Positions 22,101 to 31,450 of a stretch of 64,000 bases of DNA are shown here, piece after piece (position 1 is the stretch's first letter; each line of letters begins with the position of its first letter). Source of the stretch: Posidonia oceanica (Eukaryota; Streptophyta; Magnoliopsida; Alismatales; Posidoniaceae); contig JAZBRS010000049.1 of NCBI GenBank assembly GCA_037176725.1, positions 17,254,001 through 17,318,000 of the forward strand, given 5' to 3'. Position numbers and translations under genes: made by a program. The notes under the pieces were generated by a model. The model was given only the letters and a program-made list of their open reading frames with translations. It did no database searches and had not been told where the DNA came from.

Positions 22101-24831
22101 GCGCCGGCTACTCTTCCTCCAGACGCTCCGGCCAGTAGGGCAGACTCCGGACAGCTCCCGGAGCTCCGCACAAACGCCAGCACCAAGCCCCGCCGGTCTG
22201 CGCCTCCCCAACCTCCCCTGTCGGCGGCGATGAGTACTGCCGGCGTCCTGCTACAGTACTCGTCGACCGTCGACGAACTACTGTTCATTTATTTTCTCTT
22301 TAGTAAAGTTTTAGGTGTAAATATTGCAGATCTGGTTTAAGTTTTTTTATTTTTGCATTTCAGTCCTTCTGCCATTTAATATGCTTAGTTTTTAATTAAA
22401 AACCATGCTAAATTGCTTAATATATTCATGCTTTCTCGTATTTACCTTCTGGTCCTGTCACTGTGCATTTCAGTTATAATATTTTGCATCATAGTCCCTC
22501 AGTTTTCGATTTTTGCACCTAGGTCCTGCATTAAATCAGATCATTTAAATGCATCATTTTTACCATATAATATTGCAGTCTGGCCCCCTGCATGTTTTTA
22601 TTTTTGCATTTAAGTCCCATGCACTGTAGAACTTAGGATTTATTTTTTATTTCTGCATACTGCATTGCATATTTTACCCTCTATTTTTGCATATTTGCAT
22701 TTGGGTCCGTTTTTAATGGACAGTAACTCTTGCATGCATTTTTAGCTTATTACATTGCATTTTTGACCCTACACTTTTTAAAAATTGCCCTGTGGTCCTG
22801 TTATTTGATTTTCAGAGCATGTTTTCCTTATCAAATTGCATTTTTAGCCCCTGCATGATTTCAAAATCACACATAGGTCCTTGCACCTTTTAAAAAATCA
22901 TGTGAAAAGACCATTTTGCCCCTAAGTTGCATTTTAGCTCTTATGCCTACCAAATTGCATGCAGACCCTCCACTAGTATTCCCAGACTCCCCAGAACCTA
23001 GTTTTCTGGAAAATTTGCATTTTAGATCCCAGTTTTTCCAAAATTGCTTCCTGATCCCTTTTTGCTTTCAAAACCTCTTTTAAAGCATATCCTCCTTTCA
23101 AAATAACTTCCTGAGCCTGGTTTTTTTTGCAAAATGGACCTCTGTCCTCCCCTGTTTTCAAAAACCCTTTCCCATGGACCCCTGTTTTTTGGAAATTTGC
23201 ATTTTTAGCCCCTTTCTTTTGCAAAATGCTTTCTGAAATCCTGGTTTTTCCCAGTTTCTTTTCTTTGCTTCTTCTTGATTTTGCATGCATCCTGCATTCA
23301 TCTAGTCTTGCATATCAGCATCCCCTTTGCACACACTAAGCACTTTTAGCTCCCCTTCACTTGGGAGGACCTTTTGCACACCCCTAGGACCTCCTGAACA
23401 CCTAGATCTGCTCTTCTCCCCTGTTCTGGCCTTCCTGCCTTGAAGCTGCGATATCTTCCGATCCGGCCGTTGGATCTTCTCAAATAAGCTGCCTAGGCGA
23501 CCGCAGCGAAGCGCACTTCGGCATGGACCAAGCAGATCTCAGATCAGGCTCCCGGATTTCCAGGTATGTCCTCCTGAACCCTTGCATTGCACTTGCATAC
23601 CATTCGCACAGTTTTCCTTGTTTTCGCTTTCTGTCTCTTTGAGCATGTAGAATAGGGCCTCCCCTTTCTGCTTCTATCTCCAAATCCCCGTTTCGCGTAC
23701 CCCTGTGTGTTTTGTGTTGTGTTTTCCTTGGATTTGCCACTTAATGTAACTTTCTTCTCCCTTTTCCACGATCCGATCGCATCGCGAGCTTTGGGCAGCA
23801 TGCGAGACACACCGTGGAACGGTTTGGTGGGAAACAGTCGCTAAGAGGTGGTGATCCCTCCGTTTGCACACTCTCCCCTCTGTAGGTCTTCACACCTGTT
23901 CTGAGTGGTCCTAAACGACGTCTGTTCTTACACACACGTTGCTTTGACTCCCCTTTGGCCTCTTCTAATTTCTTTCTGCATTCTTGCATTTGCATGGCTT
24001 TTCCGAGGTTTTTGCTTCACTGTTTTGGCACCGTTTCGCGTGCCTGCTCTCGTTTTGGCACCGTTTTGCGTGCCCTTCTGTTTTCTTGCCTTGTTTTGCG
24101 CGCCGCCTTGCTTTCTCGCTCGTTTTGCGTGCCAGTTTTATTCTTTCGCTCCGTTTTGCACGCCATTCTGTTTTCTCGCCTCGTTTTGCATGTTTTGCGC
24201 CGTTTTCCCTTGCATATCAATCGCATTGCATGGTTTTCTCGCTGTTTTGTTTTCTCGCTTGCATTTGCATATAGGGCTGTGATGCTTACTGTCTGGAGTT
24301 CTCACGAGCTAGGTTTCGCCTGGTTCGGAACACAGACAGCGTAGCTGAGCGCTTAGAGAGCACGTTTACTTCCTTGCTTTGTTTCTTCCCACTTAGAGCA
24401 CACCTTGAGCATTCATTCAGGCATTCAATCCTGCATTTCCCTGCGTATGCGAGCGTAAGCCTAGAAAGACCGATTTTCGGGCATGTCGGGGGTGCCTAAT
24501 ACCTTCCCCGCGCGTAACAGGAGTCCTTACCCTGTCTTTTGGCCCGCAATGACCATACTGCCCTTATCCTAGGCTAGAGTCATCTCATTTGCATTTGTTT
24601 GCATTTGTTTTCCTTTGCATTGCTTTGCTTTGCACTTCTTGCTCGGTTTTGCGCGTTAATTCACGCATTACCCCGATTTTCCTCGTCTTCCGTTAATAGA
24701 CGTGGTGGCGACTCTGATTTGTCTTATCTTTCCTTTTTCTCCTCGATTTCAAGTGTTTTCGAGTTGAGCCTCTTCCTCGGATCTCAATCGCCGCTATATT
24801 AGCGAGCCTGATTCCGATCGGGATCGCTACA
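19112..24831 (+). mobile_element. solo LTR (5720 bp) nested in the A/B LTR
   Basis: Starts TGTTGACACC, ends GATCGCTACA, and is flanked by ATTGC on both sides. It matches the surrounding LTR type along its length but with clearly more differences than between the two B LTRs, so it comes from another family member. No internal region remains, as expected after LTR-LTR recombination of a full element. It carries its own TATA-like site (21011), candidate intron (23564-23885) and GTTTTGCGTGC repeats. Confidence 0.95.
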
Positions 24832-24836
24832 ATTGC
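24832..24836 (+). repeat. target-site duplication ATTGC, right
   Basis: Second copy of the 5-bp duplication; the interrupted LTR resumes at 24837. Confidence 0.95.
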
Positions 24837-25466
24837 ATTGCATGGTTTTACCGTTGTTTTGCTTTTTTTTTTCGCTTGTATTTGCATATAGGGCTGTGAT
24901 GCTTACTGCCTGGAGTTCTCACGAGCTAGGTTTTGCCCGGTTCGGAACACAGACAGCGCGGCTGAGCATTTAGAAAGCACGTTTACTTTCCTTGCTTTGC
25001 CTCTTCCCACTTAGAGCACACCTTGAGCATTCATTTAGGCATTCATAGGCACATAGGCATTCAATCCTGCATTTCCTTGCGTATGCGAGCGTAAGCCTAG
25101 AAAGACCGATTTTCGGGCGTGTCGGGGGTGCCTAACACCTTCCCCGCACGTAACAGGAGTCCTTGCCCTGTCTTTTGGCCCGCAATGACCATACCGCCCT
25201 TATCCTAGGCTAGAGTCATCTCATTTGCATGAATTTGCATTTGTTTCCTTTGCATTGCTTTGCTTTGCATTTCTTGCTTGGTTTTGCGTGTTAATTCACG
25301 CATTTCTCCCGGTTTTCCTTGTCTCCCGTTAATAGACATGGTGGCGACTCTGATTTGTCTTATCTTTCTCTTTTCTCCTCGATTTCAAGTGTTTTCGAGT
25401 CGAGCCTCTTCCTCGGATCCAATCGCCGCTAAATAGCGAGCCTGATTCCGATCGGGATCGCTACAG

Positions 25467-25484
25467 TGGCGACTCTACTGGGGA
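25467..25484 (+). promoter_or_regulatory. primer binding site (copy B)
   Basis: TGGCGACTCTACTGGGGA, one base after the LTR end. It begins with TGG, complementary to a tRNA CCA end. Copy C has TGGCGACTCCGCTGGGGA. Tat/Ogre-type elements are generally described with a tRNA-Arg primer; I could not verify the match here. Confidence 0.85.
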
Positions 25485-26719
25485 TGCTAGACTCCGGCTT
25501 TCGTTCCCGGCTTTTTGCTCGCCTGTTTTGCAGCCTTGTCTGCCTTGTGTGCCTTCTTTGCCTGCTTCCCTCGTTTTTCTGTGCAAACTCCTAGAAAGTC
25601 GATTTGTAGCTACTTTGCTTAGGTGTTGCACCTCTTTCGCCTCGGTTTGCGCTCCCTTTCGCTTGGCTTTGCTTCTCTGCTTGTTTATTTACTTATTGTC
25701 TTGCTTATGCTCTTACTTCCTTTACAGCGTACTTGTCTTTATTTTTTGCCTTACTTGCTTATTACTGCTTTAGTTATCGCACATTGCATGTCTACATACT
25801 TGTGTGGCAACAATACATGCTTTTTGAATGTTGAATGCTTCTTTTACACCTTTGCTATGTCACTACGCACGCACATGCCTTGCATACATGCCTTCTGACT
25901 TGATGAATGTTTTTTCTTCACCATTATGCTCACAAACACTTGCACATGCCATGCACTTGCCTTTTGTTGTGTTGTATGATTGTCTGCCTGCCATTCTTGA
26001 CTGATTTTCTTCCCTTTCGCACATGTCATGACTAGGATAGTAGAAACTTGTTTGCTCTCCCCATGGTTAACTAAAAACCGCAAGTAAAAAGAACTCCTAG
26101 GAGCAACTAGAGACTCTGAACAATCCTTCACTCCCTCTGGTTAATAAAATGTGCAAGATAAAAGACTTAAAGCATTTGCATAAGCATCATATAGGGCATG
26201 CATTCTTCTCATCTGAGTCCACCTATTAGTTTGCGAAGGACGGTCCCGGCTTCTTGTTCCACCGCTTTGGGCGTGGCACGAGCCAGTCGGCCTGTCCCCC
26301 CCTCGTCCGGGGGTTGTGTCGGTGTTAGTAGAGGGTACCACCTACGCTTTGGCGGGGTAGAGGCCACCGACGCACCACCCTGTCATTTCCTGAGCTTTGG
26401 GCCGGGAGTTAGACAGGGAACCAACTTTTCCGACCTGAGTCGGTGACCCGTACACCCAGGGGTACCCGGAGTAGACAACCTTGCTAGGAAACACTAGTTA
26501 GGTGAGGGGGGCATACTAGAAAGCATGCATATCATTCATGCCATTTAACTAACTCATTTGCATTCATCTTTTAGTTTCTAACCCTAATTTCCTTCTGTTG
26601 TGTCAGCGTGATCGGTATAGCGAGTTTCCCTTTGCTAGAGCTCGAGTATCGACCCCCGTTGACACCCCTTTTGTGACTTTATTCGCGACCATTCCCCCTC
26701 TGAGCTATCCACCTTTGTG
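25485..26719 (+). other. leader between PBS and gag (copy B)
   Basis: About 1.2 kb, pyrimidine-rich at first. Near 26430-26443 is a small stem CCGAC / GTCGG with a CTGA loop, kept in C as CTGAC / GTCGG (G-U pair). A GGGTACCC palindrome at 26459-26466 is not kept in C. There is no ORF1-sized gene ahead of gag, unlike classical Ogre elements. Short hydrophobic frames at 25528-25898 are low-complexity. Confidence 0.6.
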
Positions 26720-29251
26720 ATGATAGCTCCTCTTAGGACTCACCGCTTGAACACTCGTCGCAGCCCTATTCTCACGCGATCTAGGTCAGCAATGGCACAG
26801 TACGTTAGTGAGCCTCTTTTCACTCCTGTCACGGAGGGTGTTTCCATTCCGGCCCCTCCGGTTGCTCTTTCTGTCCCCCTTGTTCCCCCTCCGACGCCAG
26901 GGTTTCCTCCTCTGACGTCTCTAAGTTCTCAGTACGTCCCGGGACAGTGGCAAGCATCTCTTCCTCCGGATCCGGTCGCCGAGTCCATCTTGACGACCGT
27001 TACTCGCGTTTCGGAGACGCCACTGCCCCCTCCATCCCAGGGATACGTCGCTTCCGACATCCCTTCCACCGTCGCTGCGACCTTTGCTGTAGAATCCTTT
27101 CCTCCCGGACAGTCTGTGTCCGTGCCACTTGTTTCTCAGCCTTCGCCGGCACTGCACTTCAGCGTCCCCACTGGCGAGACGCCCGAGGCGCAGTACCAGC
27201 ACCTGATGGAGCTTGCCCAGAGACTGCAGGGCATGGCTCTATCGGTTCGTCCTTCCTCTATTCCTGTCGTTCCTGAGGTTCCTCTGAGGCCAGTTCCTGC
27301 ATTCCATGCATCGACCTCCACACCTCCGCCTCGACCATCGTCTCAACTGCTCACGGTTCCGACGATGGGGGCCCGTTTACCGCCTCCTGCTGCACAACAC
27401 TTGGCACAGCATGCTCCACTTCCCTCTGGTGGTCAGTCTTTTGGACCGGCTGGAGCCCAGTACCTCACTGGCTCGCTGTCTGGCACTCCGCCTGTACAGC
27501 AACTGGTGCTCCGTCATCCTACCCCTGTCACAGCACAGCATAGCATCTACTCTTCTCCTCTGCACCAAGTCCAGCATCCTGCATACACTCCTGCATACAC
27601 AGTCCCCCAGCACGGATACGCCGGCTATCCCGTTGCTCCACCAGGCGACGCTATGGTAGATCCGGAGGAGCACTTAGGTGCGACCCATTCAGCGTATGTG
27701 CTCGCTACCCCTGCTGATCCCTCTCCTACAGCAGCAATCCCAGACCCCATCAATAACCGGATGGACGTCTTGGAGAAGGCACTACGACTAGTGCAGGGTA
27801 CTGAGCCCCAGACCTACCAATTCCGGGACCACTGCTGCTTTCCAGAGGCGGTACTCCCTCCGAAGTTCAAGATCCCAGACTTCGAGAAGTATAATGGTAG
27901 GGGCTGCCCCGTAGCACACTTGAAGGCGTATTGCGGTGATCTCGCTCAGCTTCAGGCTGACGAGAGGTTGCTGATCCGCTTGTTCCAGAAGAGTTTGACC
28001 GGGCCAGCACTCAAGTGGTTCACATCGCTTGATATGTCAGCCATCAAGACTTGGAACGACCTCAGTCAGGCGTTCCTGGAACAATACTCCTTCAACCTCG
28101 ATTTGGTCCCAAAGAGGGCGGACTTGATCGCAATCAAGCAGAATTCTGGCGAGCCGTTCGGGGAGTACGTCGGCCGCTGGCGTGCCCTTGCCTCTCAGGT
28201 TCGAGATAGACCCTCTGACGAGGAGTCTATCGAGATCGTTATCAAAGGGGCGCAGCCGTCTCTCGGAGCTCTGCTTAGCATCCAACCAGTCACTACTTTT
28301 GCGGCACTCATCAGAGCTGGAGCGCGCGTGGAGAGTTCTTTGCGGAGTGGCAACTTCCCGGCTCTCTCTGCGTTCGCTAAGCAGGCAGTGATCAGCAGCA
28401 ACAGTGCCAACAGCAGCACCCCCAACAACAACAACAGCGGCAGTAGCAACAACCGCCCGAAGAGGAAGGATACGCCGAAACCCGCTGTTGCATTCGTCGA
28501 CTCCCCTGCTGTGCCTGTTCGCCTGCCATCCCGGCCTGCCCCAGCTCAGATGGTGTACACTCCTGCACCTAGGAATCCACACACACCACACATCACTACC
28601 ACCGCTAGACCGGTCTATCCTGCCGCACCGGTTCAGCAAGGCTCACACCCAAGGCAAAGAAGGCCACCCATTGAGAGGCGTAGTTTCACCCCACTGGTGG
28701 AACCACTCACGGCCATCTTGCCAAAGGTTGCATCGCTCCTGAAGTTCCCGGAGGTTCGTCCGCCACCAAGTCCTCTGCCGCTTTGGTTTAGGTCGGACCT
28801 CTTCTGCAATTTCCATCGAAGTGTCGGGCATTCGACGGACAATTGCTTCTCCCTGCGGAACGCAATTCAGGACTTGATCGAATCGGGAACGATTGTGATC
28901 GACACGCACGAGGCATCCACTCAAGCACGCACTCATGCACACTCAGCTGTTCCCCCGCGTTCTGGCATCACCCGCCAACCCTTACCGGAGCACTTTTATC
29001 CGGGAGGGGCGGGAACCTCAGGCGTCCATTCTGTCTTTCCCTCTGGGCCTGCTACCTCTGTGGTCGACCCTTCTGATCTCATCTCTAACATCTCTGAGCC
29101 TTTCCCAGTCAGTCTCTATCTCGCGGCAGTTGCCGGCTCCGAGTCGAGAATTCACCTGATCCGACCGCGTGCCAGGCCGGAGCGCCCTCTCGCGCCTCCC
29201 ACCGTGCTTCCCCAGGCTCAATCCCCTGTACACCTTCTAGCTAGGGCCTAG
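26720..29251 (+). CDS. gag: gag (copy B)
   Basis: Open frame of 843 codons from ATG 26720. The ATG at 26792 (MAQYV) may be the true start, because copy C has ACG at the first site but keeps the second. Order: Pro/Ser/Thr-rich N-terminus (about 370 residues); retrotransposon gag domain near residues 380-495 (CPVAHLKAY, ALKWFTSLDM, GEYVGRWRALA); Asn/Ser-rich linker; zinc-knuckle-like CNFHRSVGHSTDNC near residue 700; Pro-rich tail. It ends at TAG 29249-29251 where copy C reads CAG. Expected role: capsid formation and RNA packaging. Confidence 0.92.
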   Translation: MIAPLRTHRLNTRRSPILTRSRSAMAQYVSEPLFTPVTEGVSIPAPPVALSVPLVPPPTPGFPPLTSLSSQYVPGQWQASLPPDPVAESILTTVTRVSETPLPPPSQGYVASDIPSTVAATFAVESFPPGQSVSVPLVSQPSPALHFSVPTGETPEAQYQHLMELAQRLQGMALSVRPSSIPVVPEVPLRPVPAFHASTSTPPPRPSSQLLTVPTMGARLPPPAAQHLAQHAPLPSGGQSFGPAGAQYLTGSLSGTPPVQQLVLRHPTPVTAQHSIYSSPLHQVQHPAYTPAYTVPQHGYAGYPVAPPGDAMVDPEEHLGATHSAYVLATPADPSPTAAIPDPINNRMDVLEKALRLVQGTEPQTYQFRDHCCFPEAVLPPKFKIPDFEKYNGRGCPVAHLKAYCGDLAQLQADERLLIRLFQKSLTGPALKWFTSLDMSAIKTWNDLSQAFLEQYSFNLDLVPKRADLIAIKQNSGEPFGEYVGRWRALASQVRDRPSDEESIEIVIKGAQPSLGALLSIQPVTTFAALIRAGARVESSLRSGNFPALSAFAKQAVISSNSANSSTPNNNNSGSSNNRPKRKDTPKPAVAFVDSPAVPVRLPSRPAPAQMVYTPAPRNPHTPHITTTARPVYPAAPVQQGSHPRQRRPPIERRSFTPLVEPLTAILPKVASLLKFPEVRPPPSPLPLWFRSDLFCNFHRSVGHSTDNCFSLRNAIQDLIESGTIVIDTHEASTQARTHAHSAVPPRSGITRQPLPEHFYPGGAGTSGVHSVFPSGPATSVVDPSDLISNISEPFPVSLYLAAVAGSESRIHLIRPRARPERPLAPPTVLPQAQSPVHLLARA

Positions 29252-31093
29252 CCTAGTTCCCCCATCCATCTCTTAGGGCGACCTCAACTACACCTTCTAG
29301 GCAGACCTCAACCTGCCTCAGCCTTCCCACCCCAACAACCATACCCATTAGACAGACCGCAGTATCCAATAGGTCCCCCTGTAACCCCTCCTGTGCTCGC
29401 AGCACGTGCTCCAGTCGTCATTGATTTGACCCTGGACACCCATCGCGTCCCTTGCAGCTACGCCACAGAGATGTGCGCGGAAGTAACGCGATCGGGGAGG
29501 GTTTACAGGCCCCCAACACCAGCAATTAGGCCAACTCACCCTAGACCTGTTATGCCCCCACCCTCTAACCAACCCATAGTAGATCCAACTCCAGATCAGC
29601 CTGTAACTAGCCAAATCCCTACCCAGCCTGTAGTAACCCAGCTTCCTGCCACTACTCCCTCAGAACCTGCTAGAATCACCCCTCCAGTTGCTAGAAGGAG
29701 CCAACCTAAAGCCGACTTGACCTCCCAGCTTAAGAAGGTCAAAGCCGACATTTCTATCTGGGACTTGATCCACACCTCTGCCGAACACCGCGAGGCTTTT
29801 CTTCGTGTGTTCCAGGCTGCCCATGTGTCCCAGTCCATTGAGCCTTCAGCCTTGGAGAGCATGGTTGGGTTGATTGCGGAGCCCCAGGTCATCTCTTTTA
29901 TGAGCGATGAGCTGCCTCCGGCGGGGATTAATCATAACCAGCCCCTGTTCGTCACGGTGCAGTTCAAAAACTTTCGCATTCCCCTAACACTGGTTGATAA
30001 TGGGTCAGGCCTTAATGTCTGCCCCTTGCGTACAGCAACCAAGCTCAGATTCAAAGCCGAGGACATCACGCCAGCCGTGAAGGGAATGACAGCCTTTGAC
30101 AACACTCACCATGACGCTGTAGGGGTTCTGATTATTCCTCTTGCTATTGGCCCGGTTGTCTTTGACATAGAGTTCTATGTCGTCGACTTGCAGCCGAACT
30201 TCAATCTTCTGCTTGGGCGCCCTTGGCTCCACAAGCATCAGGTCCTTCCTTCGACCCTCCATCGAATGATAAAGTACCGTCGCGGCGACGATGTCATTGT
30301 CGTCATGGCGGAGAACTTTGAGAAGGAGCGGATCGAAGCAGTCTCCCCCGTGTCGTCGCAATCTATCCCGTTTGACCCCGAGACTTCTGAAGCCCTATAT
30401 CGCGTTAATCGGTGCGAGCCGGTTAACTTCATTCCTGATCTTGAACGTGTCAACTCCTTGACCGTTCACAGCAACCCCTTTCGAATGGTCGAGAATGTAT
30501 GTCACAGGTGGGGTTACATAAAGGGTACGCCGCTCGGGCGTCACGGCCAGGGGATCGCAGAGCCGATCGTAGCAGTGGAGCGAAGGAAATCTGAAGGCCT
30601 CGGCTACGAGCCCAAGACCAACGAAGATCACTGCTTCCAGCTCAAGGACCATGCATCAGCCATTCCCAGAGACCTCACTAACTTTACCAGTGCAGGAACC
30701 CTGGGATCGACCGACGATCAAGACACGGTACCGACAGAGGATTGGGTGTGTGTTGAGGACTACTACTCGGATGAGGAGCAGTCTGGCACAACAGAGGCAG
30801 TCCCAACCAGCACAGCAGAAACAGTGATCAGAGCAGAGGCCACACACTCAATCTATTCAGCTCTTCCTCTGGCAGAAACAGCAGGCAGCTCAGCAGGCCC
30901 TGTGGCAGAACTGGCAAGCTCCCACTCTTTTGCAGCCACATCAGCTTCTCAAGATCAGACAGCAGCAGTGCAGGAGTCAGAGACACTCCTTCTGGCAGAA
31001 TCAAGCATGCTACCAGCGGTCACAGCAACATCAGTGCCACTGTCCCTATCTCTGGAGGGGCAGTTAATCAGTACAGTCAACAGCGCGGCTTAG
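29252..31093 (+). pseudogene. pro: aspartic protease plus G-patch domain (copy B)
   Basis: In frame with gag after the TAG; the first ATG-free stretch is a Pro-rich linker. Retropepsin-like core at about 29940-30280 with VDNGSG and LLGRPWL; it should cleave the polyprotein. G-patch segment at about 30488-30610 (LGRHGQGI, GLGYEP), a nucleic-acid-binding type module. A Ser/Ala-rich tail follows to TAG 31091-31093, which is CAG in copies A and C. Confidence 0.85.
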
Positions 31094-31450
31094 CCCGCTT
31101 CAGCAGCCACATCTCTAGGAATGCAGCAGGCGCAGTCCGCTTCGCATCCTCCTGACAACCAGCAGCAGCTCTCATGGCAAGACCCCATGGCGTCAGAGGC
31201 TGCACTCTCTCAGTTACGGCCCGATACAAAAGGCCAACTGAGCACTACACTCTCCGGGCCCTTGAGCCCTCTGAAGAGCACCCCTGCTTACTCTCCAACA
31301 GTGACCCTGGCAGCATATCCATCTATGGCACCGCTGACTTGTCTATTTTGGCCTTCTACATCAGAGTTGCCGCCATCGGACGCGCCCGTGAACCAGATCA
31401 TGCAGATTCCCAGGGCAGCAATCCGTCTTGCAGCCGGGCCAGTGCCGTAG
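31094..31450 (+). pseudogene. polyprotein spacer (copy B)
   Basis: Same frame, low complexity, closed by TAG 31448-31450, which is shared with copy A (4238-4240) and is CAG in copy C. No domain recognised. Confidence 0.6.

Larger units (their letters stand above)
13927..25465 (+). mobile_element. LTR shared by copies A (3') and B (5'), split by a solo LTR
   Basis: Boundaries TGTTGACACC (13927) and GATCGCTACA (25465). The piece 13927-19111 resumes at 24837 after the nested insertion. Regions: AACCCTAA-containing start; CT-rich stretch 14330-14620; A-rich stretch 14620-15350; pyrimidine-rich then GC-richer stretch 15450-17110 with a TATA-like site; T-rich stretch 17130-18060 of degenerate units (TTGCAT...GGTCC and TTTTCAAAA types); block 18180-18390 conserved in all LTR copies; GCACCGTTTTGCGTGCC repeats; conserved 629-bp tail. 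Frames inside are low-complexity and not genes. Confidence 0.92.

Noticed and set aside
25467..25484. Possible tRNA fragment
   Set aside because: Its position one base after the LTR and its TGG start identify it as the primer binding site.
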